Shown here one piece after another: positions 33,088-44,027 of a stretch of 64,000 nucleotides of DNA (within the stretch, counting starts at the first letter, position 1; the number at the start of each line of letters is the position of its first letter). A program made the position numbers and the translations under genes. The stretch is from NCBI GenBank assembly GCA_003013855.2, contig ML058453.1, positions 7,433,861-7,497,860 of the forward strand, read 5' to 3'. A model generated the notes under the pieces. The model was not told the origin of the DNA. It did not search any database and worked only from the letters and a program-made list of their open reading frames with translations. This DNA is from Liriodendron chinense (lineage: Eukaryota; Streptophyta; Magnoliopsida; Magnoliales; Magnoliaceae).

Positions 33088-36000
33088 TGAAAACTGAATG
33101 GGTATCATCAATCAAACTAATGAACCAAGATCTGATTCATCTGGACCAGTTCGATGGAACCAATTTCACCGAATGGCAAGATAAGATAAAGTTTCTGCTT
33201 ACGGCGTTGAAGATATTCTATATCTTAGACCCGAACTTGAAGTCGCTTCCTCCAACAACTGATAAAGACATGACTAAACAGATCAACGCACGTATCAAAA
33301 GAGAAGAAGATAATATGCTGTGTCGATGATACATCCTGAACACGTTATCTGATTGTCTGTATGATTAATACACCAGAACCAATTCTGCCAAAGAAATTTG
33401 GACCGCTCTCGAGTTCAAATTCAAGGCCGAAGAATGTATGAATAAATATCGCATAGATAGCTATTTCGACCACAACATGGTAGATAACAAATCGTTGTTA
33501 GCCTAAATTGGAGAACTACAGCTAATTGTTAGCAAAATTAGTGCCCTAAAAATTGATATCCATGAATCTTTCCAAGTCGGAGCTATTATCGCAGAATTAC
33601 CCTTGAGTTGGACAGAATACAGGAAGAAACTACTACATAAAACTAAGGACTATTTACTGAAACAAATTCAGAAACATTTCAGAATAGAGGAATAATCCCG
33701 AAACTGTGAAAAGAAAAATGAAAACGAAAATTCCTCGTCCAAGGTGCAAGCAGTAGAAAGTACCCAAAATAATAATCCCGAGAAGAACGGTTCCCTGAAA
33801 CCCAATAAAGGAAAATTCAAGAAACCACAGAAGAATAACGGAAAATTCAAAGGCCCTTGCCTATGTTTGTGAGAAAACCGGGCATTACGCTCGAGTATGC
33901 CGACTTCGAAAATCTAAGAATGAGGCAAGTGTAGTTGAATAAGACATAGTAGCCATGATCATTGAGGTAAACATGATCCAAGGTAAAGTACCCAGTTGGT
34001 GGTATGATACAGGCTACCACAGTCCATGTAAGCTATGACAGATCAGCCTTTAAAACTTATGAGGACGTGACTAATGGTCAAGAGTTCCAAATGGGTAATG
34101 AAGTCCGATCGAAGGTCGTAGGCAAAGGAACCGTGGAACTAGTCTTTACATCTGGAAAGAAAGTGATCCTAACTAATGTACTGCATGTCTCAGACATGAG
34201 ACGAAACTTAGCTTCTGGGGATCTTTTGGGAAAACTCGTAATACGGGTTGTATTTGAGTCAGGAAAACTGATTCTATCGAAGAACGGGAACTTCGTTGGT
34301 AAGGGATATGCTTGTAATGGGATGATTAAGTTTTCCTTGAATGAAAGTAGTTCTTCTACATATATGATTGAATTTGTAGCATTGTAGCATGGTAGATTAG
34401 CACACATAGGTTATAGTACCTTAAAATTTATGTATAAGAATGACTTAATCTCATATACAAATAGTCAAAATAACAAATGTGAAGTGTGCATAAGATCTAA
34501 ATTTACAAAGAAACATTTTCCTAATGTTGAGAGATCATCTCAAATATTGGACCTAATACACACTAATATTTGTAAGTTAAATGGCATTCTTAAGCACTCA
34601 GCATGTTCAAGATATATAAAGCAAAAGTGGAAAACTAAACAAGAAAATAAAAGTTCCTCGTAGCGACAGATTGGGAGAGTATTTTTCAAATGAGTTATCT
34701 AACTTCTATGAAGAACATGTCATAATACACCAATGCACTGCACCGTACGCACCACAACAGAACAGTATAGCTGAACGGAAGAATAGAACCTTAGTAGAGA
34801 TGGTCAACTCAATGCTAATACAAGCAAAGTTGCCACTAGGACTTTGGGGAGAAGTACTTCTAGTAGCATGCCACATCGTAAATAGAGTTTCTTTTAAGAA
34901 GTTTAACACTTCACCATACGAGGTATGGAAAGGTAGAAAACCTAATCTGGGATACCTTAAAGTGTGGAGGTGTCTTGCATATTGTAGAAAGCTTGATCCC
35001 AAGAGAACTAGATTATGATCCAAAGCTATCAAATGCGCCTTTGTAGGGTATGCACAAAATAACAAAGCTTATAGACTCATAGACTCATAGACTTAGAATT
35101 TAATATCATCATAGAGTCTAGAGATGTTGAGTTCTTTGAAAACTCACTATCCTTAGAGTCAAAGGATAATGAAATAAAAACTTCAACAGACAAATCTATA
35201 GTAGAAGTCTAACAAGAAGTTGAAGCTCCAATCGAACCACGTAGGAGTTAAAGGTAAGAGTAGAAAAGAATCTTGATCCTGAACAGATAGACTCTCAGTG
35301 TATCTCTTTTCATCTCGTAGAAGGAGATAGAGAGAATGTCATTAGAAAGATACTTATAGTTATGACTATAGAAGATGATCCAACAACCTATAGAGAAGCT
35401 GTAACTTCTAAAGATTCAGCTTTTTGAAAATACTCCATCAATGATGAGATGAACTCGATTATGTCAAACCAAACCTAGGAACTGGTGGATCTACCTCTAG
35501 TTATTAAACCCATAGGGTGTAAGTGGGTATTTAAAAAGAAATACCACATCGATGGAACTATTTAAACATTTAAAACTAAACTAGTAGCTAAAGGATTCAG
35601 ACAAAAAGAAGGAATAGATTATTTTGACACATACTCACCTGTGGCGAGAATAACATCTATTAGGATTATATTTGCTTTAGTATCCATACATCAGCTGTAT
35701 ATTCATCAGATGGATGTAAAGACTGCTTTCCTAAATTGAGACCTTGACAAGTAGGTATACATGTAACAACTTGAAGGGTTCGTTCTGCAAGGAAATGAGA
35801 AGAAAGTCTGTAAATTAATTAAATCGTTGTATGGATTAAAACAGGCACCTAAACAGTAGCATGAAAAGTTTGATTCTAAAATACTTTCTCATGGTTTCAT
35901 ACATAATGTAGCAGATAAATGCATATATTTCAAAACAAATAGTAACTATATAATTGTTTGTTTATACGCTGATGACATGTTAATAATAAATAATAATATG

Positions 36001-36960
36001 GAAGGTGTAACTAAAACAAAGAAATTTCTGTCTTCCGTATTTAAAATGAAGGATCTTGGACAAGTTAATACCATTCTAGGTATTAAAGTAAAAACTCATA
36101 GTGGGGATTTTACGTTGTGCCAATCTCATTATATTGAGAAAATAATAAACAAGTTTAAACACGTGAATATTAAAGAAGTGGAAATCCAATTCGATCCAAG
36201 TATCAAGTTAAATGAAAATACAAGAAGAACAGTTGCACAATTAGAGTATGCGAGTGTTATAGGAAGTCAAATGTATGCAATGCAATACACTAGACCAGAC
36301 ATCGCATATGCTGCGAGTAAACTAAGTAGGTTTACTAGTAATCTCAGTGTAGAACATTGGAAGGTAATAGGAAGAGTATTTGGTTATTTAAAAGCAACCA
36401 ATGACTTATGGTTATTTTACTCAGAATTTTTAGCTGTCTTGGAAGGATATACTGATGCAAGTTGAATATCTAGTGCAGGTGACAACAAATACACTACTGG
36501 ATGGGTTTTTACCCTAAGGGGTGCAGCTGTGTCTTGGGGATCCAAGAAACAAACCTGTATTACTCACTCAATTATGGAGTCTGAGTTCATAGCCCTTACG
36601 GCAACAGGTAAAGATGTTGAGTAGCTTAGGGATCTTCTTTTAGAAATTTCATTCTATACGAAGCCGATATCGGCTGTTTCACTACATTGCGATAGTGAAA
36701 CCACATTAGCTAGAGCTTACAGCGGCACGTATAATGGAAAATCCAGACATATAAGTCTGAGACATGACTATGTAAGATAATTAATTCAAGATAGAATCAT
36801 TGCAATTTCTTATTTAAAGTCAAATAATAACTTAGCTGATCATTTTACTAAACCTCTAACGAGAGAGGTAGTAAGGACAACATCCAGAGGGATGGGGTTG
36901 AAACTCTTTTCAAAAGATTTCATTAGTAATGGAAACCCAACCTAAAATTAGAAAATCTCT
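33088..36960 (+). pseudogene. Copia gag-pol pseudogene
   Basis: Gag starts at the ATG at 33088, with a LDQFDGTNFTEWQDKIKFLL motif typical of Copia gag. A CCHC zinc knuckle (CEKTGHYARVC) follows near 33860 but is broken by a one-base shift inside its first Cys pair. The protease WWYDTG at about 33995 is separated from its downstream part by another shift. The pre-integrase H-H-C-C region (34388-34500) is present. The first integrase Asp is replaced by Asn (HTNIC), and about 50 residues before the LRSD motif are deleted. The last catalytic Glu (NSIAERKNRT) remains. RT has YADD at 35964-35975 and RNase H follows to LADHFTKPL near 36850. More than ten in-frame stops occur. The domain order (integrase before RT) is diagnostic for Copia. 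Confidence 0.92.
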
Positions 36961-37323
36961 ATATAAGTGTTCAATGGGTAAAAACAAGTCATTGATACGT
37001 GAAAAAGTTTTAGCACTAAATTATACATATACCTCATCCAGGATTATTGTGCTGGCCGTTACAGATAGAGGGTTTAGTCTTATAAACTCTTAATGTAGTC
37101 TAGTCTTAAGGATAAGTGTCTGAAAGTAACGGAGACACTGAAAAGACTTCACCTATATGAACGTAGAGGTTGTGCCGCCTCTCATGAGAATGAGAGTTTT
37201 CTCGGGATCGTTCATGATACAAGATAAGCACAAGGCCATTAAATGTACTGAGTAAGAATTGTGGGAACTCAAACAACACTTAGAAAATATGTGTGTGATA
37301 TTTTCGGTCCTGTTATCTAAAAA

Positions 37324-38940
37324 TGTAACGACCCGAGATTTTCGACTCTCGTGTATAATACGACGGCCGAATTTCCAAGTAATTTATGGAATAACTAATT
37401 TGTCAAATAATAAAATATAGCATTCAAGCACAATGGCGGAAACAATTATCATCTTATTCTATCAAACTTACTACGTCATCATCAATGTTTAAATAAGGGA
37501 ACCAACCAATATCCATACTGATTAATTAAAATACAAAACCATGTCTTCTCTTGAAGACTTATTACAATTCCATAAATGTATCAACTACTCAAAAGAAATA
37601 TTTAATAAATGATAACATCAATTAAGTTTCTCTAACATCGTTATCCGCCATGTGATCGTACGAACATCGAACTTTTTTCCTTAAAAATCGGGTTCAATAC
37701 CTGGATCTTCACCTGCATCATCTAAATTGTGTTTGGGATAGCGTTAAACGCTATCATAGTGGGGAATATTTCCTCCAAGACAATCAATAATAATAATGTA
37801 TAAAACTCAGAGTAACGCAACACATTAATATCTTTATTCAAACAAAACAATCAAGTAAAAATCTTTGTTAATGCGATGCATGGAATGCATGCTCTGGCTA
37901 AGGCACCCTGGCTAGAATCACAATACATGAAGTGGGAGACTCCCTATTAAGACTTCATGCTAGCCACTAGTCACCAGAGGTTCCTGGGACGCACAAGCCC
38001 ATAGTTTTGCCCGACCACGTGAGAAACGGGACGCTCATAGCCCAAATCTACACGTGACAGTGTATGAGAGAAGTAGGACGCTCTAGCCTATTCTCAATTC
38101 CGTACACCCACATGGAGCCAAGTGAATGCATGACTTTAGTTTCTCCTTTATTTAAGTGTTTTCGCATACAACCAACTTAAATAAAACTCAATGGTCACTA
38201 TGGGGAGTCGCAAGCAACCCGGCATAGGTCGACAGCACGGGATTAGTGTCCATAACACCAACCCCGGCTCATGAGAATTTGTATACCATTAAAGTTTACT
38301 CATTGTCCCGTTTTATGATTTCATCATGTCTCAAAAAGCCAATGTTGTACCTCATGACCAAATTCATTAAAATACTCATGTAATGTATATGGATCCAATC
38401 AAGCATCATATACATGTAAGGATCCATTGATAAACAAGCACTTCATTCTCTCAGTTAAGTCAAAAGATATTCTTCCATCATGGACACCTCTCATGAGTTC
38501 CATCTCTCTACATCGAATAATTTTACCAACTTAGGGACAAAGAGTATACAATAATGGGATGTCCATATGATGATCTTATACACATATTTCATATCACAAT
38601 ATGAAAACCAATATTACTTGTAAAACACAGATTAAGGAAATAAGGGCACAGATTTCACAAAGATAAATAACACAAATACACATGCTTCTTAGTAAAAAAA
38701 TCTAAACAATGAATCGCATCATTATATAATGATATTCATTACAAATCCTACATTAAGCTTCATGTTATATGGATCAGCAATTCAAAACAAAACAACTTCA
38801 CATGCCACAAAAGAAACTTATGATAATCATAATATTATTAATGAAAGGCTTGAAGGAAAATCCTCACCTTAGGATGGACTTAGAAGAAGAGGGTTGTAGA
38901 AGATCCTAACCGCTGGAAAAATATGAGAAAGAACTCTCTT

Positions 38941-38983
<43 letters not shown>

Positions 38984-40129
38984 AGGGCATGGAGGCTAGG
39001 GTTAGGAGAAGGATTTGGAGGTGCGTAGTAGAAATATGGAGAGGGATGTGCACGCGAGGTCTTGTGTAACAACCTCTTGAGGTGGGTTTCTCAAATCTCA
39101 ATATTCGGATGATCTATGATAAATTCCAATCCATTCATCTTATCAAGCTCGAAGAGTAGAGTCAGAATACGTAAATTTCTTGATGATCCACATTCTAGAT
39201 TGGCCGATCCTTGAAAATGGCCTAACGGGTGCTAAAATGGGCTTGATCTCAATTAACGGTCTACACTTGATGATCAGGGCCCAAATTTTGGAAAAATATA
39301 TGGTCATGATAGGCAAATAATTGTACAAAGATTAGTAGTTGATTGATGGTGAGAAATGCCTAGATCTGTAATTTCAACTTTTGGCGGAAAAGGAAGGGGC
39401 TGGCTTTGTGGTTCAATGGTGTAGGATTATAGATCGGGGTCCAAACTTTGTGTAAACTCGTAGTCCTATGAGTATAATAATTGGTCCAAATTTGAGAAGC
39501 GATTGATGGTGAGCAGTGGGTAAATTAAAAGGTTCAGATTTAAAAAGAGTTGGTAACTCATTAATTTCTAAAACGGAATAACTTCACGCATAAGAAAGAT
39601 GCTTATCAAGGTAGGGCACTAAAATCACACTATTGGTCCATGATAAAGACGATCCAAGTCACTCATATGAAAAGAAATATTCGATTACGACTAACCCTCT
39701 ACTTTCCTCACTCGATGGATATGAAAATCAAGGGTTAAGGGGCTGATTTGACAATCGAACCACTTCTACTATGATTTAAGGGCTGAAATTTGATGTGTAT
39801 GGTTAATATGTGCCCAAAAGCTTAAATCCAGAGTTTTACGTGAAAGTGATCGTCAGAAACTATAATACTTAAAAATGACATCTTAACTTAAGTTTAACTA
39901 ATGGCATTTTCGTAATTATCTGAAAAGTGCGTGATTTTTTAAAATTGATCTTTCTACAATGTTTATGGGATCATTTTAAGCAACTTTTGTAAAGGGTCCC
40001 CTATCGGATCTCCTACGGATGTCCCGCTATTCATAAATCAACGGTAAATGTACGATAATTAATAAAAAATAAATTAAAAATAAATTTTCAAAAATTTTCA
40101 AATAAATCTCGAAAATCTGGGGCGTTACA
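37324..40129. mobile_element. 2.8-kb solo LTR (Gypsy-like) nested in Copia
   Basis: Starts TGTAACGACCC and ends GGGGCGTTACA. The outer 22 bases are near-perfect inverted repeats (both include AGATTTTCGA). It is flanked by AAAAA at 37319-37323 and 40130-40134, an exact 5-bp target duplication. Its 2806 bp have no gag or pol similarity, no primer-binding site and no second LTR, so a solo LTR is the simplest reading. Termini of the form TGTAAC-CCC...GGGG-GTTACA are familiar from plant Ty3/Gypsy chromoviruses with long LTRs; the superfamily is inferred from that. A (CT)n tract lies at 38942-38977. Confidence 0.82.
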
Positions 40130-40300
40130 AAAAATAACTGGTTTAAAGCTGCGGCTACCAGTAATTTCGATAGATCTTTGAAATATTTACACTAAGGAAG
40201 GATTCAAATCGAAAGATATATTTCTTTACGCATATAATCTTTTATACTTTGGTAGATGTCGTTTTTTTTGTTTTAAATTATTTTTAACCAAGTGGAGGAT

Positions 40301-41510
40301 TGTTGAAATATTTGGTTAAAAAAAATATTTTTGAAAAAATGACAAAAAAATCTCTTTTATTTTTGTCCCATATCGTATGGGAGAAAGGAATTTTGCTTCT
40401 TTATAAGTAGAGTGTTGTGCACCTTACTTATTTATGGTGGGAAAGAGGAGAATGGTGGCTTACCGTGCATGCACATTGGCACGGGCTCGATCTCAGACTT
40501 GGATTTTGACTCGGTCTTAGTCACGGGTACAAGCTCGGGCTCAGGCACTAGCACGGGCACGAACACAGGCATAGGCACGGGCTCGGGCTCGGGCTCGGTG
40601 CGAGGGCATGGGCATGTGAGGTAGTGTGGCTGTAAAGGCGCTAGTGACGCACTTGACACTTCGCACGTGCGCATCGTGTTACAGATTTGTCGCGACCTCA
40701 CGGACCGGAGCGAGACTAGTGCGAGTTGCGGTACGACAGAGGCTAAGTAGTAGGTGAGGTGGCTGGGTTCGGAATAGAGGATGTGCTATGAGTAGGAAGT
40801 CTAACAGAGAGACCTCTCTGCTTTTATAGAGAGCTGCAGGGTTATTTAGATGGACCTATGTAACTGCTCATGTAGTAACGATCCAGACTATGCAGTAACA
40901 ACTGCATGTGGCTGGACCAACAATCAGAAAACGGCTAGCCATTGAGTCTAAACAGCCAGCATGCAGGTGTGTAACTCCCACATGCACAACAGACAGAAAC
41001 TGCAAAAAAAAAAACGGTTAGTTTCTCCCAACAGCCAAAAAACGACTAGTGCCATTATGACTCTGGACCAAAACTGCCAGCCATCCTTGCCTATGGTCTG
41101 ATTCATTTCAACACAACAATTTCAATCACAACCATCTCAACTGAACCAGCACCCATCTAAGACCATTAACCTCTTGATTTGGTTAATACAAACCAAGCCA
41201 CTTAGATCAGAGTAGTGGTCTACTGCTGCAAGAAGAAGACCACTATTCCTTTTTCTCTCTTTCTTTTCATCATCTGCCAGATAACGTTATTGAGTTTCAT
41301 AATGGTTCATTCGTTTCTTATTGAACGCAAAATCATATAAGGGTCATTGTATCCTGGAAGCAATCTGCCTGTAAACTATTAGTAGACTCAAAGTAATTTG
41401 AGTATGGACAAATTACGCTTTAAGGACAACACATTTTCATGTGCATCAGCTTGTACTTATTTTTTATTTTTTTCAAATTAATTTATTTTTTGAGATAAGA
41501 AATTCTCAAT
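40301..41510 (+). repeat. Right LTR of the Copia element
   Basis: Preceded by the polypurine tract at about 40290-40300. It begins TGTTGAAATATTTGG and ends near 'aagaaattctcaat'. It contains a GGCTCGGGCTCGGGCTCGG-type run (40523-40600) that makes artificial Gly-Thr-Ser-rich frames. Confidence 0.88.
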
Positions 41511-41888
41511 ACAAGTGTCCACAAAACAGGGTCTAGGATTATTAATGATCCACTCTTATCTAAGTGACAGTGGTTTGCATACTTTGTAATAGGCATAATT
41601 TGAATTGATGCATGCCCTGTATACAATTCGTGAGTGCATGCGTATTGTGGGTCATAGGCAGCCAGAGTATCAAATAGCAATGTCCGGATTAGTATCTATA
41701 CTGATGCTGGACAGTTTAAACCTTCAAAGCCATGCCACGTGTACAGCTCGTGGATGACTGTGCTTACCATAATTGCGTATCAAATTGCATGATATGCTTC
41801 GTTTCCGATTCTAACCAGTTGGGCAATGTGGACCACTGATGTAGATCCTTCTTTAAAGGCTAATTTGCTGGCGGCAGATGGAGAGACA

Positions 41889-41929
<41 letters not shown>

Positions 41930-42807
41930 AGAAGTTCCTTTTTTATTTATCCAACAGGCCTAAAGACAAAGGCCCCAAATAGCGGGACGTTGTGCAGATG
42001 AGATGCACCACAAAGGCAGGCTGTTTGGACGATCTCCAACATTCTATTTAAGGAAATTCTTCTGTTGATATGGGATTGACTATTTTTTTTTGCTCTATTA
42101 AGTGTGAATTTTTTATATATGATCGAACCAAAACAGTTGGGTATATTTGAACGGTTTAGATTGAACTTTATACGTACCATATTAACAGTATTCTTGTGCT
42201 TGAGTAACGATGTCCATACTCTCTCGGGGCATTAAATGAGACGTCTTCCTGTTTTGCAATCCCTTCGCACGATCCGCATAGCGAGGAAAGCTGTCTTCCG
42301 TACGGCACCCAGCTCCAAATCAGTGATTCAAAAAAGATTAAAAAAACAGAATACGTACCTGCATAGGAAGTTTGTGGGAGATCCGAGCTGTCCATCAAGT
42401 GGGCCACACTGATTAGATCTTCTCGCTGAAAAGAGAGATCAGGTCGTTTCATTGCTTCGGTTGGCTATAATGTTACAAAGCAAGCATCTCCTGCACAAGA
42501 AATATGTGTGGGGCCCACTTTGATGTTTGTGAGAAATCTATGCCGTCCAACCGTTTTGTGAGATCATTTTAGGGGTTGCGACAAAAAATGAACCGTATCC
42601 AAAATTCAAGTGGGCCGCACTAAAGCAAAAGTTGTGAAACGACCTGATTTTAATTGATAGGATGGCAGCAGTGTGTCCCACCCAATGAAGACAGAGAATC
42701 TTTCACACATGTGCAAATTGCACCCATTCTTGCTAGTGGATCTGCACGCGTGCTTAATACCTCGAACCACATGCAATTACCTTCCATGCCGTCACTGAAC
42801 GTTTTAA
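41511..42807. other. Intergenic, poly(T) tract, no gene
   Basis: A 39-base T run at 41890-41928 followed by 'gagaagttccttttttatttatccaacaggcc' looks like the reversed tail of a retroposed element inserted in minus orientation. Nothing else is recognised. Confidence 0.45.
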
Positions 42808-43085
42808 GGGAAGCGGATTGCGTTCTACCCAATCCGTCCATGCATGGGCTCTGTGGGGCCCATCTTGATGTATGGATTTTATCCACTCCGTCCATCTATT
42901 TTTATAGGTCATTTTACGGCATGAACCCAAAAATAAACCGGATCCAAAGGTCAAGTTGACCACACCACAGGAAGTAGTGATAATGACACCCACCTTTGAA
43001 CAAAACCCATACATCACGGTGGGCCCTACAGAGCCCTGACTCGACAGACTATCGTCAACTTCTGGGCAGGACGTAATCCGCTCCC
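42808..43085. mobile_element. GGAAGYGG-ended MITE, GGGGCCCAC family
   Basis: The left end GGGAAGCGGATTGCGTTCTA and inverted right end GGGGAGCGGATTACGTCCTG pair. The core GTGGGGCCCATCTTGATGTA and its inverse at 43010-43025 complete a hairpin of about 278 bp. Same subfamily as 31393-31701. Confidence 0.8.
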
Positions 43086-43434
43086 CATGTGGGATCCATC
43101 CCTACTGAAAATCGTGATGCCCACTGTAGATGGGCCATGACGCAAAGCTAAGCTGAAAAAAATCATTCCACTCTTCAATTTCAGGCCACCAAGTAGACTG
43201 TTAAATTTAAAAAATATTCAACGTTGTCCATTTAAATTTTAAAATGTGGCCCCATGTACAGATTCTCAGTGGTTTGAACGGTTACGATGGTTTGATTCCA
43301 TACTTTTGCTTGGAAACGGTATGCATTTTTATAGATAACCATACTCCACAGCGCAACAAATAAAAGAAAAGGAAGACTTGCAAATGCCAGGTCATTTTGG
43401 ACGCCATATTTCTAGCCTAGAACATTGTCTTTCT

Positions 43435-43770
43435 AAAATCCAATCCGTCCATCAATGTCTATAGACCATGTTATAATGAGAACAGATAAATGAACTAGAT
43501 CCAATAATCAAGTGATCCACACCACAAGAAACATTGGATACAGTGTGAATCAGTTTATGAACGGATTGGATGGCATATAAACATCACGGTAGGCCCCAGG
43601 AAGTTTTCGACGGTGGTATTTTCCATCCCAATTGTTTCCTGTATTGTGGCCCATTATCGTGTTGTATCTACCTTTTTTTTTTTTAATTTTTATTCTAACA
43701 TTATCTGGAGAAACGGATGGAGGGATTGGATTTCACACGGACAACGAGGTAGGCCCCACATGGCTTTATG
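43435..43770. mobile_element. GGGGCCCAC-family MITE, inner part
   Basis: Left arm 'ccgtccatcaatgtctatag...gatccacaccacaagaaaca' pairs with the right arm 'tgtttcctgtattgtggccc...tctggagaaacggatggagg', with GTAGGCCCC blocks inside and at the right. It lies 260 bp upstream of the NDR start codon, so it may form part of that promoter. Confidence 0.6.
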
Positions 43771-44027
43771 CTGCTGTAAGTCTGTACCACCAACAGCAGG
43801 AAACTCGCGTCCAGGTCATCTCCTTTTCAAAAACTGTCTCTCTGCTTATAGATCTTGAACTGGAAATGATAGGTCTCGTTGTCCTATAAGCTGGAAAGCC
43901 CTTCTGTCAGCTTCCCACGTTTTCTTTCCTTCTTTTTCGTTTATCCATTTCTGTCCTTCTTGCTATTTCTAGAACTCTAGATCTGCTCAGATTTCCCAGT
44001 AATTTCTGCGATTTCCCAAGGCCAGAA
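43771..44027 (+). promoter_or_regulatory. NDR kinase promoter-proximal region and 5' UTR
   Basis: The last 140 bases before the ATG at 44028 are CT-rich ('cttccttctttttcgtttatcc', 'tgtccttcttgctatttctag'), as in many plant 5' UTRs. No confident TATA box. The assignment is positional. Confidence 0.4.

Larger units (their letters stand above)
31979..41510 (+). mobile_element. Decayed Copia LTR retrotransposon with nested solo LTR
   Basis: Long terminal repeats at 31979-33060 and 40301-41510 bound a Copia-order polyprotein (gag, protease, integrase, RT, RNase H) at 33088-36960. The polypurine tract AAGTGGAGGAT sits immediately left of the right LTR, fixing its start at TGTTGAAATA. A 2.8-kb solo LTR (37324-40129) interrupts the 3' internal region. 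ACAAG lies immediately outside both ends and may be the target duplication, but the exact LTR termini are eroded. Many stops and frameshifts, and heavily diverged LTRs, show an old, dead copy. Confidence 0.9.

Noticed and set aside
37324..40129. Independent gene between Copia RNase H and the right LTR
   Set aside because: No long frames; TG...CA ends and AAAAA flanks show an inserted LTR.
40412..40701. Gly-Thr-Ser-rich and Pro-Glu-Val-rich frames on opposite strands
   Set aside because: Both come from the GGCTCGGGCTCGG simple repeat in the Copia right LTR.
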